Shown in pieces: positions 12,345 through 13,688 of a stretch of 13,688 bases of DNA. The stretch spans positions 1 through 13,688 of the forward strand of contig DASWVC010000370.1 in assembly GCA_036401335.1 (NCBI GenBank), given 5' to 3'. The notes under the pieces were generated by a model. That model had not been told where the DNA came from. It did not search any database and was given only the letters and a program-made list of their open reading frames with translations. A program made the position numbers and the translations under genes. The stretch's first letter is position 1. Each line of letters opens with the position of its first letter. This stretch comes from DASWVC01 sp036401335. Its GTDB lineage: Bacteria; Verrucomicrobiota; Verrucomicrobiia; Chthoniobacterales; JAFAMB01.

Positions 12345-13688
12345 GCCCCGGCGGCGAAGGGACTTACCGGGCCGCGTCCCCTCTCCGCTTCCGGATAGCA
12401 CCACCACGGCTCCGCGCGGGGGAACCCGAACGGCGCCGTCACACGGATGAAGGTCCGGCTCCTCGGGACTTACCCAGGCAAGGTTTCCGGAAGCGCCCGC
12501 AAGCTTCACGGTGACGCGCACCTCTGAATCCGGGTCGTCATTAACCAGCACGACCGCGGTTGGCCCGGAATCGTCCTTCGTGAAAACGCTGTAGCTGACG
12601 GCAGGGCCGGCAGTAGCAGCCACCTCTGCCCCTAAAATGTCCCGGAACTGCGCCTGCCAGAGAAATTCTGCGTACCGGCGGCGGAGCGCATCCACCAGCT
12701 TGCCGTAAGCAAGGGTAAGGGGGAAATCCTCCAGATCCCCTTTAAAATGGTACGGTTCGTAGCTGATGATGTACCGGTAAAGAAGGGCGCGGTTGACCAT
12801 CTCGCGGTCGTCGAAACCGGTGGCTGCGATCAGGATGGGGTAAAACGGATCGGCGTAGCGTTCGGCCGGGATATGGCCCTCGAAGATCCGGAAGTAAGAG
12901 AGGGCATAATGCTGTTGTTGCAGGTCAAAAGGAGCTTCCGCCGACAACAGAAACCGGCTTTCCGCACCATGGGCGCGGATTACCTGCATTAGGCGTTCAC
13001 CAAAACGCATGTCACCGGAGTACATCGTGGCGGGCACGCGGTGACCATGCCGGTCGCTAAAACAATGGGTAGCGGCGTAATGGTGAAAAGCCTCGTCGTA
13101 AAGGATCCCGCTTGCCCCGAGGGCCAGGCTTTTTTCGAACTCGCGCACACACCGTTCCTGCCACTCGGGATCGTGCAGGCAGGCCACCATGAAACGCCGG
13201 TTGTTGATGCTCATCCACTGCACGGGCGTCTGGTATTCATACCCGGGGTGGTAATAGGGCATGCCGTAAGGGTCCACGGCGGCGCTGGCAATGAACCGCT
13301 CGTAATCCGGCCGGGTCACGTCGGCCCAGACGAATTTGTTAAACAGGATCACGCGGATGCCCATGGCCTCGATCCTTTCGATGGCGGTTTTGAGCTCTTC
13401 CCAGGTGCCCAGGCGCGGGTCGGGGTCGTGCGACGGATTGCCGCGGTCCTGCCCGCCGTCGTTCCAGCCCACCAATTGGAGGGCGGTGACGCCGTGGCGG
13501 GCGAGCGCCCGCGCCCTTGAGGGCAGATCGGTAAAACGGGTTCGCCGGTCGTCCTCGGCTGAGCCGATCTGGAGCTGCTGCCAGGCGTGCACTTCGTGCA
13601 CCCAGGAGGGGCTCGGGGCCGGACGGTGCCAGGTCGCACGCCAGCGGCGGTAAACGTCCACACCGGCATGCCAGGCACCCTGGTAAGG
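12339..13688 (-). CDS. DUF6259-type glycoside hydrolase-like protein, C-terminal part (5' end outside window)
   Basis: The last 449 residues of a larger protein. The frame stays open through the right edge, and upstream codons read YQGAWHAGVDVYRRWRATW, a phrase typical of the middle of DUF6259 proteins. The visible part looks like a TIM-barrel hydrolase: RARALARHGVTALQLVGWNDGGQDRGNP, then MGIRVILFNKFVWAD, PVQWMSINNRRFMVACLHDPEWQE, ALGASGILYDEAFHHYA with a possible catalytic Asp/Glu, RFLLSAEAPFDLQQQHY, and a C-terminal beta domain (AVVLVNDDPDSEVRVTVKLAG). The likely role is hydrolysis or recognition of complex glycans; the substrate is unknown. An internal GTG at 13661 is not the true start. 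The last 13 residues (about GTRPGKSLRRRGA) are encoded by a degenerate hairpin repeat, so the natural C-terminus probably ended near VVVLSGSG. Confidence 0.8.
   Translation of the reverse strand, partial: PYQGAWHAGVDVYRRWRATWHRPAPSPSWVHEVHAWQQLQIGSAEDDRRTRFTDLPSRARALARHGVTALQLVGWNDGGQDRGNPSHDPDPRLGTWEELKTAIERIEAMGIRVILFNKFVWADVTRPDYERFIASAAVDPYGMPYYHPGYEYQTPVQWMSINNRRFMVACLHDPEWQERCVREFEKSLALGASGILYDEAFHHYAATHCFSDRHGHRVPATMYSGDMRFGERLMQVIRAHGAESRFLLSAEAPFDLQQQHYALSYFRIFEGHIPAERYADPFYPILIAATGFDDREMVNRALLYRYIISYEPYHFKGDLEDFPLTLAYGKLVDALRRRYAEFLWQAQFRDILGAEVAATAGPAVSYSVFTKDDSGPTAVVLVNDDPDSEVRVTVKLAGASGNLAWVSPEEPDLHPCDGAVRVPPRGAVVVLSGSGEGTRPGKSLRRRGA
12346..12371 (+). repeat. Degenerate hairpin repeat copy lacking its right stem arm, inside the DUF6259 coding end
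   Basis: Matches 12268-12301 except that the eight bases CGCCGCCC (12287-12294 in the intact copy) are missing, so GGGACT joins TACCGGG directly. The hairpin can no longer form. The copy lies within the last codons of the DUF6259 gene. Confidence 0.75.

Noticed and set aside
12172..12371. CRISPR array
   Set aside because: The repeated units are themselves hairpins of different sequence and irregular spacing, with no constant direct repeat, no unique spacers and no cas genes.
12185..12514. Open frames on both strands across cluster B
   Set aside because: They translate the tandem hairpin repeats and resemble no protein.
13659..13661. GTG as start of the DUF6259 protein
   Set aside because: The frame continues upstream to the window edge with family-typical residues (YQGAWHAG), so the gene starts outside the window.

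Overview
The window is GC-rich chromosomal DNA from a Gram-negative bacterium, most likely a member of the Verrucomicrobiota. The evidence for that phylum is circumstantial. There is an 800-residue TonB-dependent receptor and two outer-envelope lipoproteins, so there is an outer membrane. Almost no gene start has a Shine-Dalgarno sequence. There is a DUF6259-type sugar-hydrolase-like protein, and GC-rich hairpin repeats fill the 3'-3' gaps. No rRNA, tRNA, CRISPR array, transposase, integrase or phage gene was seen.

Layout from left to right. 1-3189 (minus strand): a TonB-dependent receptor followed by the 5' part of an AzgA-like purine permease that runs off the left edge. 3379-3726 (minus): a small lipoprotein, divergent from a NodB-type polysaccharide deacetylase (3890-4588, plus). 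4589-5110: a convergent gap packed with inverted and hairpin repeats. 5111-5842 (minus): a DUF4410 lipoprotein, divergent from a Bcr/CflA drug-efflux transporter (6067-7320, plus), which is followed by a VOC-fold protein (7427-7795, plus). 7840-10986 (minus): three co-directional genes, in transcription order an SsuA-like sulfonate-binding protein, an AI-2E family membrane protein and a bacterial inward-rectifier K+ channel. 11133-11885 (plus): a short-chain dehydrogenase that closely resembles L-xylulose/dicarbonyl reductase. 11886-12338: a second convergent gap full of the same hairpin repeats. 12339-13688 (minus): the C-terminal 449 residues of a DUF6259-type glycosidase-like protein cut by the right edge.

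The genes are mostly housekeeping and envelope functions (nutrient uptake, efflux, ion transport, envelope lipoproteins, sugar metabolism) and do not form an obvious single pathway. The least ordinary feature is a dispersed family of small hairpin elements. They share the core (A)GGGAC or GAGGAC, then a variable stem arm, then CCCTACCGG. Stem sequences differ between copies but stay self-complementary. Copies occur as tandem and inverted sets in both large convergent gaps. A copy lacking exactly eight bases of its right arm encodes the last residues of the DUF6259 protein.
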